Origin: Candidatus Hermodarchaeota archaeon
Lineage (GTDB): Archaea > Asgardarchaeota > Hermodarchaeia > Hermodarchaeales > Hermodarchaeaceae
Assembly (NCBI GenBank): GCA_016840185.1
Contig: JAEOSV010000235.1
Span: forward strand, 1 to 9,145
Direction of reading: 5' to 3'
Length of the DNA: 9,145 bases
Positions within the stretch are counted from its first letter, which is position 1; every line of letters begins with the position of its first letter. The position numbers and the translations under genes were made by a program. This document shows positions 1 through 6,264 of the stretch, piece by piece. The notes beneath the pieces are model-generated. The model did no database searches and had not been told where the DNA came from. It was given only the letters and a program-made list of their open reading frames with translations.

Positions 1-7
1 AGGATGA

Positions 8-1252
8 ATGGGATTGCCGGTCAACATCATCACATTTTTTACTTCAGGTTCATTGAAACGTCGAGTCTCGGGCATCATGGACAAACTAGGAGGTACAAAG
101 GCCCGAGTGTTCACCCCTGAGAATTATATCAGTGAGGGAATGAAACGTGATAAAACGATTCGCGACCAACACAATTTCCTCTTTGTTGGATCAGGGGGTA
201 CCGAAGATCGTATCGCAACCTTTCTGAAGAAAGCCAAAATGCCATCCCCCATTCAACTTCTGACACACGATGGTGACAATTCTTTACCAGCTGCCATGGA
301 AGTCCGCAAGTATTTAGATCAGCAGGGAATACCAGCACGGATAATCCATGATTCCTTGGAATTATTGATTCAACGGATCGCGGATTGGTGTCAATATGAT
401 GAGATACTCGAACGCTTAACGAAAAGTCGTATTGGCATAATTGGAAATCCTTCAACTTGGCTCATCGCTTCAGATATCGATCAACAAGCTGTATCTAAAA
501 AATGGGGGATTGAATTTAAACAATATCCGATGAATACTCTCACCGAGCGAACCAAGGATGACCTTTGGGGAGAGTTTTCACCAACTCTGGAAAAATTCCT
601 CAATGACGCAACCAACATCGACTGTAAGAATGAAGATATCCAGAAGGCAGCAATTGTAGCCCAATCATTGGTAGCGTTGGCGAAGAATCATGATCTCGAT
701 GGTGTAACCGTTGAGTGTTTCAAATTACTTGAAGACACAGAAATCTCTGGTTGTTTTGCTGTTTCTCACATGAATACCCTTGAAAACGTTATTGCGGGGT
801 GTGAAGGAGACTTGCCCACTACTTTTTCCATGCTTCTTGGAAAGTACCTCACTCATCAGCCCTCTTTCATGGCCAATGTAGTCGACGTCAATGTTGACAA
901 TAACTCCGTTGTGTTTGCCCATTGCACTGTGCCCACCACCATTGTCGAATCATATGACATAACCTCCCATTTTGAAAGTAACAAAAGCGTGGCAATCCGT
1001 GGACAATTCCCGTTCCGCGACATCACCGTCTTCAAGATGTTTGGAAAGGATCTTACAGATTACTGGGTTTCAGAGGGAGTTATTACAAAGAATCTCTCTG
1101 AAGAACATCGTTGCCGGACTCAAATCCGAACTACCCTCACGGAATCAGTAGGTTACTTTTTAGATAATTCCTTGGCAAACCACCATGTCATCATTCCCGG
1201 AAAACACAAACGACGCATACTAGACTTTTTTGATTTCATTCAACGCCAGTAG
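8..1252 (+). CDS. L-fucose/L-arabinose isomerase-like protein
   Basis: A 414-residue protein of the fucose isomerase-like family (COG2407 type). True members interconvert aldoses and ketoses using a divalent metal in the cytoplasm, but many archaeal relatives have no tested substrate. The N-terminal half is alpha/beta and poorly conserved. The C-terminal half carries the family pattern: Val-Glu-Cys at 235-237, Cys-Glu-Gly-Asp at 265-268, His-Cys-Thr at 305-307, His-Phe-Glu-Ser at 321-324, Ile-Arg-Gly at 330-332, Cys-Arg-Thr-Gln at 369-372 and Asn-His-His-Val at 391-394. By family analogy the acidic residues near 236 and 266-268 and the histidines near 392-393 are candidate metal or substrate ligands; that is inference. 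An in-frame TGA at 5-7 fixes the start at or after ATG 8, and AGGA at 1-4 is a close ribosome site. The TGA could also end an upstream gene. The family call is firm; the sugar substrate is unknown. Confidence 0.8.
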   Translation: MGLPVNIITFFTSGSLKRRVSGIMDKLGGTKARVFTPENYISEGMKRDKTIRDQHNFLFVGSGGTEDRIATFLKKAKMPSPIQLLTHDGDNSLPAAMEVRKYLDQQGIPARIIHDSLELLIQRIADWCQYDEILERLTKSRIGIIGNPSTWLIASDIDQQAVSKKWGIEFKQYPMNTLTERTKDDLWGEFSPTLEKFLNDATNIDCKNEDIQKAAIVAQSLVALAKNHDLDGVTVECFKLLEDTEISGCFAVSHMNTLENVIAGCEGDLPTTFSMLLGKYLTHQPSFMANVVDVNVDNNSVVFAHCTVPTTIVESYDITSHFESNKSVAIRGQFPFRDITVFKMFGKDLTDYWVSEGVITKNLSEEHRCRTQIRTTLTESVGYFLDNSLANHHVIIPGKHKRRILDFFDFIQRQ

Positions 1253-1313
1253 AGCCAACCTAGTGAAAACTGGACGTCCTCTTCATTTTATTTCTCTGTA
1301 TTATTCGTGAGAG

Positions 1314-1319
1314 TTAAAA
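1314..1319 (+). promoter_or_regulatory. Possible TATA-like box for the small membrane protein gene
   Basis: The 108-bp gap after the isomerase-like gene contains a T-rich stretch at about 1285-1312, which could serve as an archaeal oligo-T type terminator. A TTAAAA element preceded by purines follows at 1314-1319. It lies about 41 nt before ATG 1361, which would place transcription start roughly 15-20 nt before the gene, just ahead of its GGTGAT ribosome site. This rests on motif and spacing only. Confidence 0.3.
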
Positions 1320-1349
1320 GCCACATCAGCATCGTCTTGAAAAATTCCT

Positions 1350-1355
1350 GGTGAT
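1350..1355 (+). promoter_or_regulatory. Shine-Dalgarno site GGTGAT
   Basis: GGTGAT matches the 3' part of the full anti-Shine-Dalgarno complement (AGGAGGTGAT) and lies 5 nt before ATG 1361. It supports that start and the reality of the short gene behind it. Confidence 0.6.
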
Positions 1356-1360
1356 CTCTT

Positions 1361-1738
1361 ATGCGAATCAAACGTACAGTCGACGACCGGCCTTTGACGT
1401 GGCATGACCTCTGGTTTCTTGAAGCCACGATTTCACTAACCTTTGTTGGTGGAATTTATGTTTTAATCGGTCAATTCTTTTCGGTGCTTACACCCTATTT
1501 GGGAATTGGATTGATTTTTGGGATAGTTGGATTGCCGATTGTGGTGACTGGCTTGTATTTAGTAGTTCATGAACGCCGCCTTGGTCGCCGGAGACAAATA
1601 CTAGAGCCGGTTTCAAATATCGAGAATTTATCTGCTGATCAAAAGCATAGTCGTCGGTGGGAACAGTGGATTCGACGTCAGCATGGGAAGAAAACACTGG
1701 ATGTCAAGGTCATTAAAGACTATAAGAAAAAAGCGTAA
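1361..1738 (+). CDS. Small two-helix membrane protein of unknown function
   Basis: A 125-residue protein that I do not recognise. A short charged N-terminus (about residues 1-15) is followed by two hydrophobic segments at roughly 18-40 and 45-69. After them comes a strongly basic stretch (His-Glu-Arg-Arg-Leu-Gly-Arg-Arg-Arg at 70-78) and a hydrophilic tail rich in Arg and Lys to the end. The positive-inside rule suggests a helical hairpin with both ends, including the basic tail, in the cytoplasm. The gene is real rather than a chance frame because it has a good ribosome site and a clear membrane pattern. It has its own gap on both sides and no evident operon partner. The basic tail might touch nucleic acid or acidic lipid, but nothing in the sequence proves this. 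Confidence 0.65.
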   Translation: MRIKRTVDDRPLTWHDLWFLEATISLTFVGGIYVLIGQFFSVLTPYLGIGLIFGIVGLPIVVTGLYLVVHERRLGRRRQILEPVSNIENLSADQKHSRRWEQWIRRQHGKKTLDVKVIKDYKKKA

Positions 1739-1755
1739 TTAGCCCTCTCATTTCG

Positions 1756-1776
1756 TTACCTGTTTATGTAAGGTAA
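1756..1776. repeat. Short inverted repeat after the small membrane gene
   Basis: TTACCT at 1756-1761 and AGGTAA at 1771-1776 are perfect inverted copies around a 9-nt spacer, 18 nt after the stop of the small membrane gene. They could form a weak 6-bp hairpin in the RNA. No T-run follows at once, so a terminator role is doubtful; an operator is equally possible. The rest of the gap (1777-1849) shows an ATATAG element near 1816-1821 that could be a weak TATA box. Confidence 0.3.
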
Positions 1777-1849
1777 TTCTGAGGAAGTATTGAAATAGAT
1801 TCGGGGAACACGCAGATATAGAACTAAATCTTCTTTGTGAGGGTTGACC

Positions 1850-2386
1850 GTGTTTCAAGGAAACCGTGTTACTCTTCGAGCCCCAGAGCTGAGCGACATT
1901 CCAGATACTGTTCGGTATTTCAACGATCTTGAGGTTCGACGCAACCTCAATCACTTAGCTCCAGTAGCAGTTGAAACCCAAAAGGAATGGATTCAGAGAA
2001 TAACCAAGCTACGTCGTGAAGGTAGTCAATTTACCTTCGTAATTGAGTTGCTAAAACCGTGTAAATTCCTCGGTATGTGCGCATTAACACAGATCAGTTC
2101 AATTAATCGGAGTGCCTCGTTAGGCATAGCTATTTCCAATAAGGCTTATTGGAATCAGGGATTGGGCACTGAGGCAATGGAAATACTCTTGCAGTTTGGA
2201 TTTGAGACGCTGAATCTGCATCGTATTCACTTAACTGTGTATGAATACAACCACATTGCCAAACGGCTCTATGATAAGTTGGGTTTCATGGAGACTGGGC
2301 GAATCCGGCACTCCATTCTTCGCTTTGGGAACTTTTATGACATGTACACAATGGATTTGCTTGAAGATGAATATCGTGCCAAGTAG
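1850..2386 (+). CDS. GNAT family N-acetyltransferase, RimJ/RimL type
   Basis: A 178-residue cytoplasmic acetyltransferase that uses acetyl-CoA to acetylate an amine, often a protein N-terminus or a small molecule. The N-terminus has the typical RimJ/RimL opening (Arg-Val-Thr-Leu-Arg-Ala-Pro-Glu at 6-13, Asn-Asp near 25-26). The acetyl-CoA pyrophosphate loop is Gln-Gly-Leu-Gly-Thr at 103-107. The C-terminal signature Leu-His-Arg-Ile at 123-126, Asn134, and Tyr141 to Leu-Gly-Phe at 144-146 complete the fold. I prefer GTG 1850 to the in-frame TTG 1844, because GAGGG at 1839-1843 then sits 6 nt upstream, whereas it would directly abut the TTG. The TTG start would add two residues. The gene ends 5 bp from the convergent acyl-CoA dehydrogenase gene. 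The substrate cannot be read from the sequence. Confidence 0.85.
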   Translation: MFQGNRVTLRAPELSDIPDTVRYFNDLEVRRNLNHLAPVAVETQKEWIQRITKLRREGSQFTFVIELLKPCKFLGMCALTQISSINRSASLGIAISNKAYWNQGLGTEAMEILLQFGFETLNLHRIHLTVYEYNHIAKRLYDKLGFMETGRIRHSILRFGNFYDMYTMDLLEDEYRAK

Positions 2387-2391
2387 ATGCG

Positions 2392-4086
2392 CTAGGGATT
2401 CATCTCATAGAGGTCCTTATGCTTGAGAACGGTTTCCCAGGATCGTTGATACCGGTCTGGGTCTAGTGATGGTTTTTGGATCATCTTTGTGCAGTAGTCC
2501 GCTTGTTTGGGAGTGGTGCTTGATTTGCTATAGAGTTGTAAGGCGTATTTGGAAAAATCGCGAACCATGAAATCAAAAATCTGGTCAACTGCGTCAGAGG
2601 TGAGCTCATAGATCTGGACGTTTTCTAAGATGAGCTGGGCGTATACGATGAGGGCGAAAAGTTCAGCAATAGCCATGGAGAAATCAGTGTCTTTTTGCTG
2701 GTCAGGCGTAGGAGTAGCATTTGAAAGGAGTTGTTTGAAGAGTCCAATTTGCTCATGGAAGATGTTGACGTTGGGAAGGTCAACTTCATTGAAAATGGTG
2801 TTGAAATCATGGAACTGAATTTTACCTAACCCGCGGGTGGGTCCTTGTTCGAACAAGAAAGCATCATGATCTGGTTGGTCTTGACGTGAAACGGATGAGT
2901 AGTCTTTGGGATTAAAGAAGTAGTTGAAAATGAATTTCGCGACCAACGCGAGGTTGACATGAACAGTACCTTCTAGTTTTGGTAACGCGCGGATATCCCG
3001 AGCTGCCATTTCAAAGTAGGTATCCTTTTCAAATCCTTTGGCTGCGATAATGTCCCAGAGGAGATTGATGACTTCTTCACCTTGGAGGGTGACTTTCATC
3101 TTCACCATGGTGTTGTAGAGGATGTATCGACGATCTTCGGGGGAGGCGATTCGCATGTAGTCTACTGCACGCATGGCAAAGAGCTTCATGGCGATGAGGC
3201 GAGTGTAGGCATCGACGAACATTTGTTTTACATGGGGGAAATCAGTGACCATCATACCGTAGAGTTGTCGATTGCTGGCATGGTTGAGGGCTTCATAAAA
3301 TGCGTGTGAGCAGATGCCGACGGAGGCTACGCCAAGGTTGTACTTTCCAACATTGACGGTGTTAAGGGCAGAATTCCAGGCGTCTTGACCTTGAGAGAGA
3401 ATGTCGTCTTGGGTGATTTTGTAGTTGCTAAGGCCAAATTCTGCAACAAAGTTTTGACTGTTGCAGACATTCTTGACTAAGTCGTAATTCTGGTTTCGAT
3501 AATCAGCTACAAAGAAGACATATTCACTGCTGTCAGCCATTTTGCCAAAGGTTGACACCATAGGAGCGGTGTTGGCGTTACCAATGTAGTATTTTGCACC
3601 ATTAGCGAAAAAACTTCCATCTGACTGGGGTGTGAGGGTCATTTCCGTTGAATAAATATCTGCCCCATGGATTTTTTCAGAGAGACCAAATGCGAAGACT
3701 GCACCATCCTTCAGGTGTTGGGCGGCTTGTTTTTTGAGTTTCTCGTTCTTGCTCATCCAAATTGGTCCTAATCCGAGAATACTGACTTGCCATGTGTACC
3801 AGTAAGCTAGGCCGTAAAATGCAAGGATTTCATTAAACGCAAAGTTACGCCACATATCCCAGCGAGTATCTTTATCCCCATATTGGGTGGGAGTAAGGAG
3901 AGTGGAAAAGATTCGGTGCTTCTTTTGAAACGCGATGAAATCCTCATAGAAAGTTCGGTTGTGGTCGTCTTCTTTGAGTTTCTGTTTTCCGCGTGTTTCA
4001 AAGTATTCAATGGTTTTCAGCATGATCTCCTTTGACTGGTTATCCGGAAATTGATACGTGTAGTCTCGTGGATTTAACAAGAGCAT
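2392..4086 (-). CDS. Acyl-CoA dehydrogenase with long C-terminal extension
   Basis: A 564-residue FAD-dependent acyl-CoA dehydrogenase, expected to oxidise acyl-CoA to trans-2-enoyl-CoA and pass electrons to ETF. The N-terminal helical domain covers about 1-125. The family signature Gly-Leu-Ser-Glu followed by Gly-Ala-Asp is at 134-143. The beta domain runs to about 240, and the C-terminal helical domain holds Arg273-Gln274-Leu-Tyr-Gly. The catalytic base is Glu372 in a Leu-Glu-Gly-Thr motif, aligned with the MCAD glutamate. Usual members are about 380-400 residues and end soon after this point; here about 190 residues follow, mostly helical, recalling the extensions of VLCAD/ACAD9 and of some long actinobacterial enzymes. 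The ATG at 4086 has AAGGA about 10 nt upstream. A second ATG at 4023 has AAAGGAG 3 nt upstream, but starting there would cut the first conserved helix. The gene diverges from the acyl-CoA ligase, a likely pathway partner. Chain-length preference is unknown. Confidence 0.9.
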   Translation of the reverse strand: MLLLNPRDYTYQFPDNQSKEIMLKTIEYFETRGKQKLKEDDHNRTFYEDFIAFQKKHRIFSTLLTPTQYGDKDTRWDMWRNFAFNEILAFYGLAYWYTWQVSILGLGPIWMSKNEKLKKQAAQHLKDGAVFAFGLSEKIHGADIYSTEMTLTPQSDGSFFANGAKYYIGNANTAPMVSTFGKMADSSEYVFFVADYRNQNYDLVKNVCNSQNFVAEFGLSNYKITQDDILSQGQDAWNSALNTVNVGKYNLGVASVGICSHAFYEALNHASNRQLYGMMVTDFPHVKQMFVDAYTRLIAMKLFAMRAVDYMRIASPEDRRYILYNTMVKMKVTLQGEEVINLLWDIIAAKGFEKDTYFEMAARDIRALPKLEGTVHVNLALVAKFIFNYFFNPKDYSSVSRQDQPDHDAFLFEQGPTRGLGKIQFHDFNTIFNEVDLPNVNIFHEQIGLFKQLLSNATPTPDQQKDTDFSMAIAELFALIVYAQLILENVQIYELTSDAVDQIFDFMVRDFSKYALQLYSKSSTTPKQADYCTKMIQKPSLDPDRYQRSWETVLKHKDLYEMNP

Positions 4087-4123
4087 AGTGACACAATCCT
4101 TGGAGCTGGTGATTTCGTTGTTC

Positions 4124-4131
4124 TATTTATA
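4124..4131 (-). promoter_or_regulatory. TATA box for the acyl-CoA dehydrogenase gene
   Basis: Read on the minus strand this is TATAAATA, a near-ideal archaeal TATA box. It ends 37 nt before ATG 4086. The predicted transcription start, about 25 nt downstream near 4100-4106, would leave a short leader that still includes the AAGGA ribosome site. This is inferred from motif and spacing. Confidence 0.5.
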
Positions 4132-4145
4132 CTAGCGTACAGCAT

Positions 4146-4153
4146 CATATAGA
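4146..4153 (+). promoter_or_regulatory. TATA-like box for the acyl-CoA ligase gene
   Basis: CATATAGA lies 36 nt before ATG 4190. Transcription would start near 4173-4177, just before the AGGAG at 4178-4182. It is separated by about 15 bp from the oppositely directed TATA box of the dehydrogenase, so the two promoters sit back to back. TTTATA at 4126-4131 is an alternative for this strand but would give a longer leader. Confidence 0.4.
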
Positions 4154-4177
4154 TTCTTCAGGTTCAATGGATGGTAT

Positions 4178-4182
4178 AGGAG
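4178..4182 (+). promoter_or_regulatory. Shine-Dalgarno site AGGAG
   Basis: A strong ribosome site 7 nt before ATG 4190. It fixes the start of the acyl-CoA ligase. Confidence 0.75.
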
Positions 4183-4189
4183 AATACTC

Positions 4190-6124
4190 ATGGATCGCGT
4201 GGTCTGGACGCCCTCAAAGAAGTACATCACTGAGAGTAATATCCATCGGTTCATGACCAAGTATGCTATTGATTCCTATGACGGACTCATCCGACGAAGT
4301 ACCGATGATATCGAATGGTTTTGGAAGGCTGCTTTAGAAGATCTAGGAGTTGAATGGTTCAAGCCTTATAGCAAGGTCTTGGATGATTCGAAAGGAATTG
4401 AATGGACAAAATGGTTTATTGATGGACAAATAAACATTGTCCACAACATTCTAGACCGCCATTGTGATGCTTCGGCTCCGGAAAAACGGGCACTTGTGTG
4501 GGTTAGTGAAACAGGTGAAGAGCGAAATCTAACGTATCATCAACTCAATGAGCAGGTCTGTCGCCTGGCAAATGCACTACGTGCAAACGGGTTTGAACAG
4601 GGTGATCCGATGGGAATCGTTATGCCGATGATTCCTGAGACCATTATAACGCTCCTAGCGATTTTTAAGATTGGAGCGATTGCCGTTCCGATTTTTTCGG
4701 GATTTGGTTTTGATGCAATTCGTATGCGCCTTCAAGATGTTGGCGCAAAAGTGCTGTTTACAGCCGATGCCTCGGTTCGTCGAGGACGAACCATTCGCAT
4801 CAAGGATACAGCTGACAAGAGTGTAGAGGGCGTTGACTCGATCAAGACCCTCATTATGGTCAAGAGATTGGGAATCGAAGTCCCTTGGACTGAGGATCGA
4901 GATATTGCGTGGTCGGATTTTCTTGCTAATCAGAACGTTTCGAGTCCTACTACGGCGATGAAATCTGAAGATATCGCCATGGTACTCTATAGCTCAGGAA
5001 CGACCGGTAAACCCAAAGGAACTGTGCATACTCATGCAGGTACCCTAGCCCAAGCTGCAAAAGAAGTCGCCTACTATGTCGATGTCAAACCTGAGGATTT
5101 ATTATTTTGGGTTACAGATTTAGGATGGATGATGGGTCCTTGGCAAGTTGTTGGTGCCCAACATCAAGGAGCGACTCATCTGATATATGAAGGTGCAGTC
5201 GACCACCCAGCTCCCGACCAGTTGTGGTCAATAATTGCTCGACACAAGGTTACCGTTTTTGGTTTATCTCCCACAGCGGTACGTCATCTGATGGCTAAGG
5301 GTGAAGAATGGGTTGGGAACCATGATCTTTCCTCAATCCGGATTCTTGGGTCGACGGGTGAACCTTGGGATGATACGAGTTGGCTATGGTTTTTCGAAAA
5401 AATAGGTCAAGGCAGAGTTCCGATAATCAATATCTCTGGCGGAACTGAAATCTTTGGATGTTTCCTCAGCCCCATGCCGATTACCGAACTCAAACCCCGA
5501 ACGCTTCGTGGTCCTGGATTGGGAATGGCAATTGATGTCATTAATGAGAAGGGAGAAAGCATTCAAGGAAAAATCGGGACATTGATTTGTCGAAAACCTG
5601 CGCCTTCAATGACTCGTGGCTTTTGGAATGATCCAAAGAGATATCTTGAAACCTATTGGGAATCTTTTCCCGGTGTATGGTGGCACGGAGATTTAGCTTT
5701 CGTTGATAATGACGGATATTGGTTTCTTCTTGGTCGTGCTGATGATGTTGTGAAGGTAGCCGGAAAGCGAGTAGGTCCTGCTGAAGTAGAAACAGCGCTC
5801 ATCAGTCATCCGCAGGTTTCAGAAGTCGCATCAATAGGTGTACCACATGCAATGAAAGGATCAGCAATCATCGTCCATGTTGTACTGACACCGGATGCAA
5901 ATGTCTCAGAGACATTGCGTCATGAGCTCAAGGAGTATGTGGGCACAACCATGGGTAAACCCTTCATTCCTCACGATGTACGGTTTGTATCTGCTCTTCC
6001 GAAGACCCGTTCAGGGAAAATTGTCCGGCGCATGGTGAAAAGAATCTACTTGGGAGAAGACCCAGGAGATCTTTCTTCCGTCGAAAACCCTGAGGCATTG
6101 GATGCCATTCGGAATTCTCAATAA
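4190..6124 (+). CDS. AMP-forming acyl-CoA ligase (acetyl-CoA synthetase-like)
   Basis: A 644-residue adenylate-forming enzyme of the acetyl/propionyl-CoA synthetase type, which joins a carboxylic acid to CoA through an acyl-AMP with release of AMP and PPi. The N-terminal cap region (about 30-90) resembles the ACAS N-terminal domain. Core motifs are intact: the phosphate loop Tyr-Ser-Ser-Gly-Thr-Thr-Gly-Lys-Pro-Lys-Gly at 267-277, Gly-Gly-Thr-Glu at 417-420, His-Gly-Asp at 499-501, the hinge Gly-Arg-Ala-Asp-Asp at 515-519, and the C-terminal Pro-Lys-Thr-Arg-Ser-Gly-Lys with catalytic Lys610. In true acetyl-CoA synthetases a tryptophan (Trp414 in Salmonella Acs) closes the acyl pocket; the aligned residue here is Gly417, so propionate, branched, medium-chain or aryl acids are more likely than acetate alone. 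The gene is divergent from an acyl-CoA dehydrogenase, which fits acid activation followed by beta-oxidation. The exact substrate is unknown. Confidence 0.92.
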   Translation: MDRVVWTPSKKYITESNIHRFMTKYAIDSYDGLIRRSTDDIEWFWKAALEDLGVEWFKPYSKVLDDSKGIEWTKWFIDGQINIVHNILDRHCDASAPEKRALVWVSETGEERNLTYHQLNEQVCRLANALRANGFEQGDPMGIVMPMIPETIITLLAIFKIGAIAVPIFSGFGFDAIRMRLQDVGAKVLFTADASVRRGRTIRIKDTADKSVEGVDSIKTLIMVKRLGIEVPWTEDRDIAWSDFLANQNVSSPTTAMKSEDIAMVLYSSGTTGKPKGTVHTHAGTLAQAAKEVAYYVDVKPEDLLFWVTDLGWMMGPWQVVGAQHQGATHLIYEGAVDHPAPDQLWSIIARHKVTVFGLSPTAVRHLMAKGEEWVGNHDLSSIRILGSTGEPWDDTSWLWFFEKIGQGRVPIINISGGTEIFGCFLSPMPITELKPRTLRGPGLGMAIDVINEKGESIQGKIGTLICRKPAPSMTRGFWNDPKRYLETYWESFPGVWWHGDLAFVDNDGYWFLLGRADDVVKVAGKRVGPAEVETALISHPQVSEVASIGVPHAMKGSAIIVHVVLTPDANVSETLRHELKEYVGTTMGKPFIPHDVRFVSALPKTRSGKIVRRMVKRIYLGEDPGDLSSVENPEALDAIRNSQ

Positions 6125-6264
6125 CAAACACCACCATTGGTTCACTGGATGGTGTGAAAGGATATGTTTTGTTAATAGAATAATGCTTATTTGGTTTTTA
6201 GTTGCAAGGTGTGATCAATACATCATATCATGATTCAGAAATCGTATGGTTGGTTGTGTAATCG
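6125..6264. other. Intergenic region between acyl-CoA ligase and membrane protein
   Basis: This 140-bp gap holds no gene. It opens with a hairpin (6132-6154) and T-rich tract that may end the ligase transcript. Further on, CATCATAT at 6221-6228 repeats the eight bases that overlap the ligase TATA-like box (4143-4150) and sits at a similar distance from the start codon (44 versus 47 nt), so it may be the promoter of the membrane protein. A perfect 8-bp palindrome ATCATGAT at 6227-6234 overlaps this site, and TGATCA lies at 6212-6217; either could bind a regulator, but the case is weak. No clear Shine-Dalgarno precedes ATG 6265. Confidence 0.35.
6132..6170 (+). terminator. Hairpin plus T-rich tract after the acyl-CoA ligase gene
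   Basis: CACCATT at 6132-6138 can pair with GATGGTG at 6148-6154 (six Watson-Crick pairs and one G-T) around a 9-nt loop, starting 8 nt after the ligase stop. A TTTT run follows at 6167-6170. The arrangement resembles a weak terminator or a 3'-end stabiliser. Archaea mostly terminate at T-runs without a hairpin, so the role is uncertain. Confidence 0.35.

Noticed and set aside
129..455. A 108-codon minus-strand open frame inside the isomerase-like gene.
   Set aside because: It is the reverse reading of a coding region with clear family signatures downstream in the same frame; no start signal or motif supports it.
2625..3309. Several open frames of 60-75 codons inside the dehydrogenase gene on both strands.
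   Set aside because: They overlap a well-supported gene, have no ribosome sites or recognisable motifs, and have the composition expected of out-of-phase readings.
4129..4139. An imperfect palindrome between the two divergent TATA boxes as a possible operator.
   Set aside because: Only three base pairs match on each side of a mismatched centre, which is what chance would give.
4161..6155. A near-repeat of 17 bases (15 identical) at 4161-4177 and 6139-6155, flanking the acyl-CoA ligase gene.
   Set aside because: A rough estimate gives a few such matches by chance among all pairs of positions in a window this size, and the second copy is part of a different structure (a hairpin). Not treated as a true repeat or attachment site.
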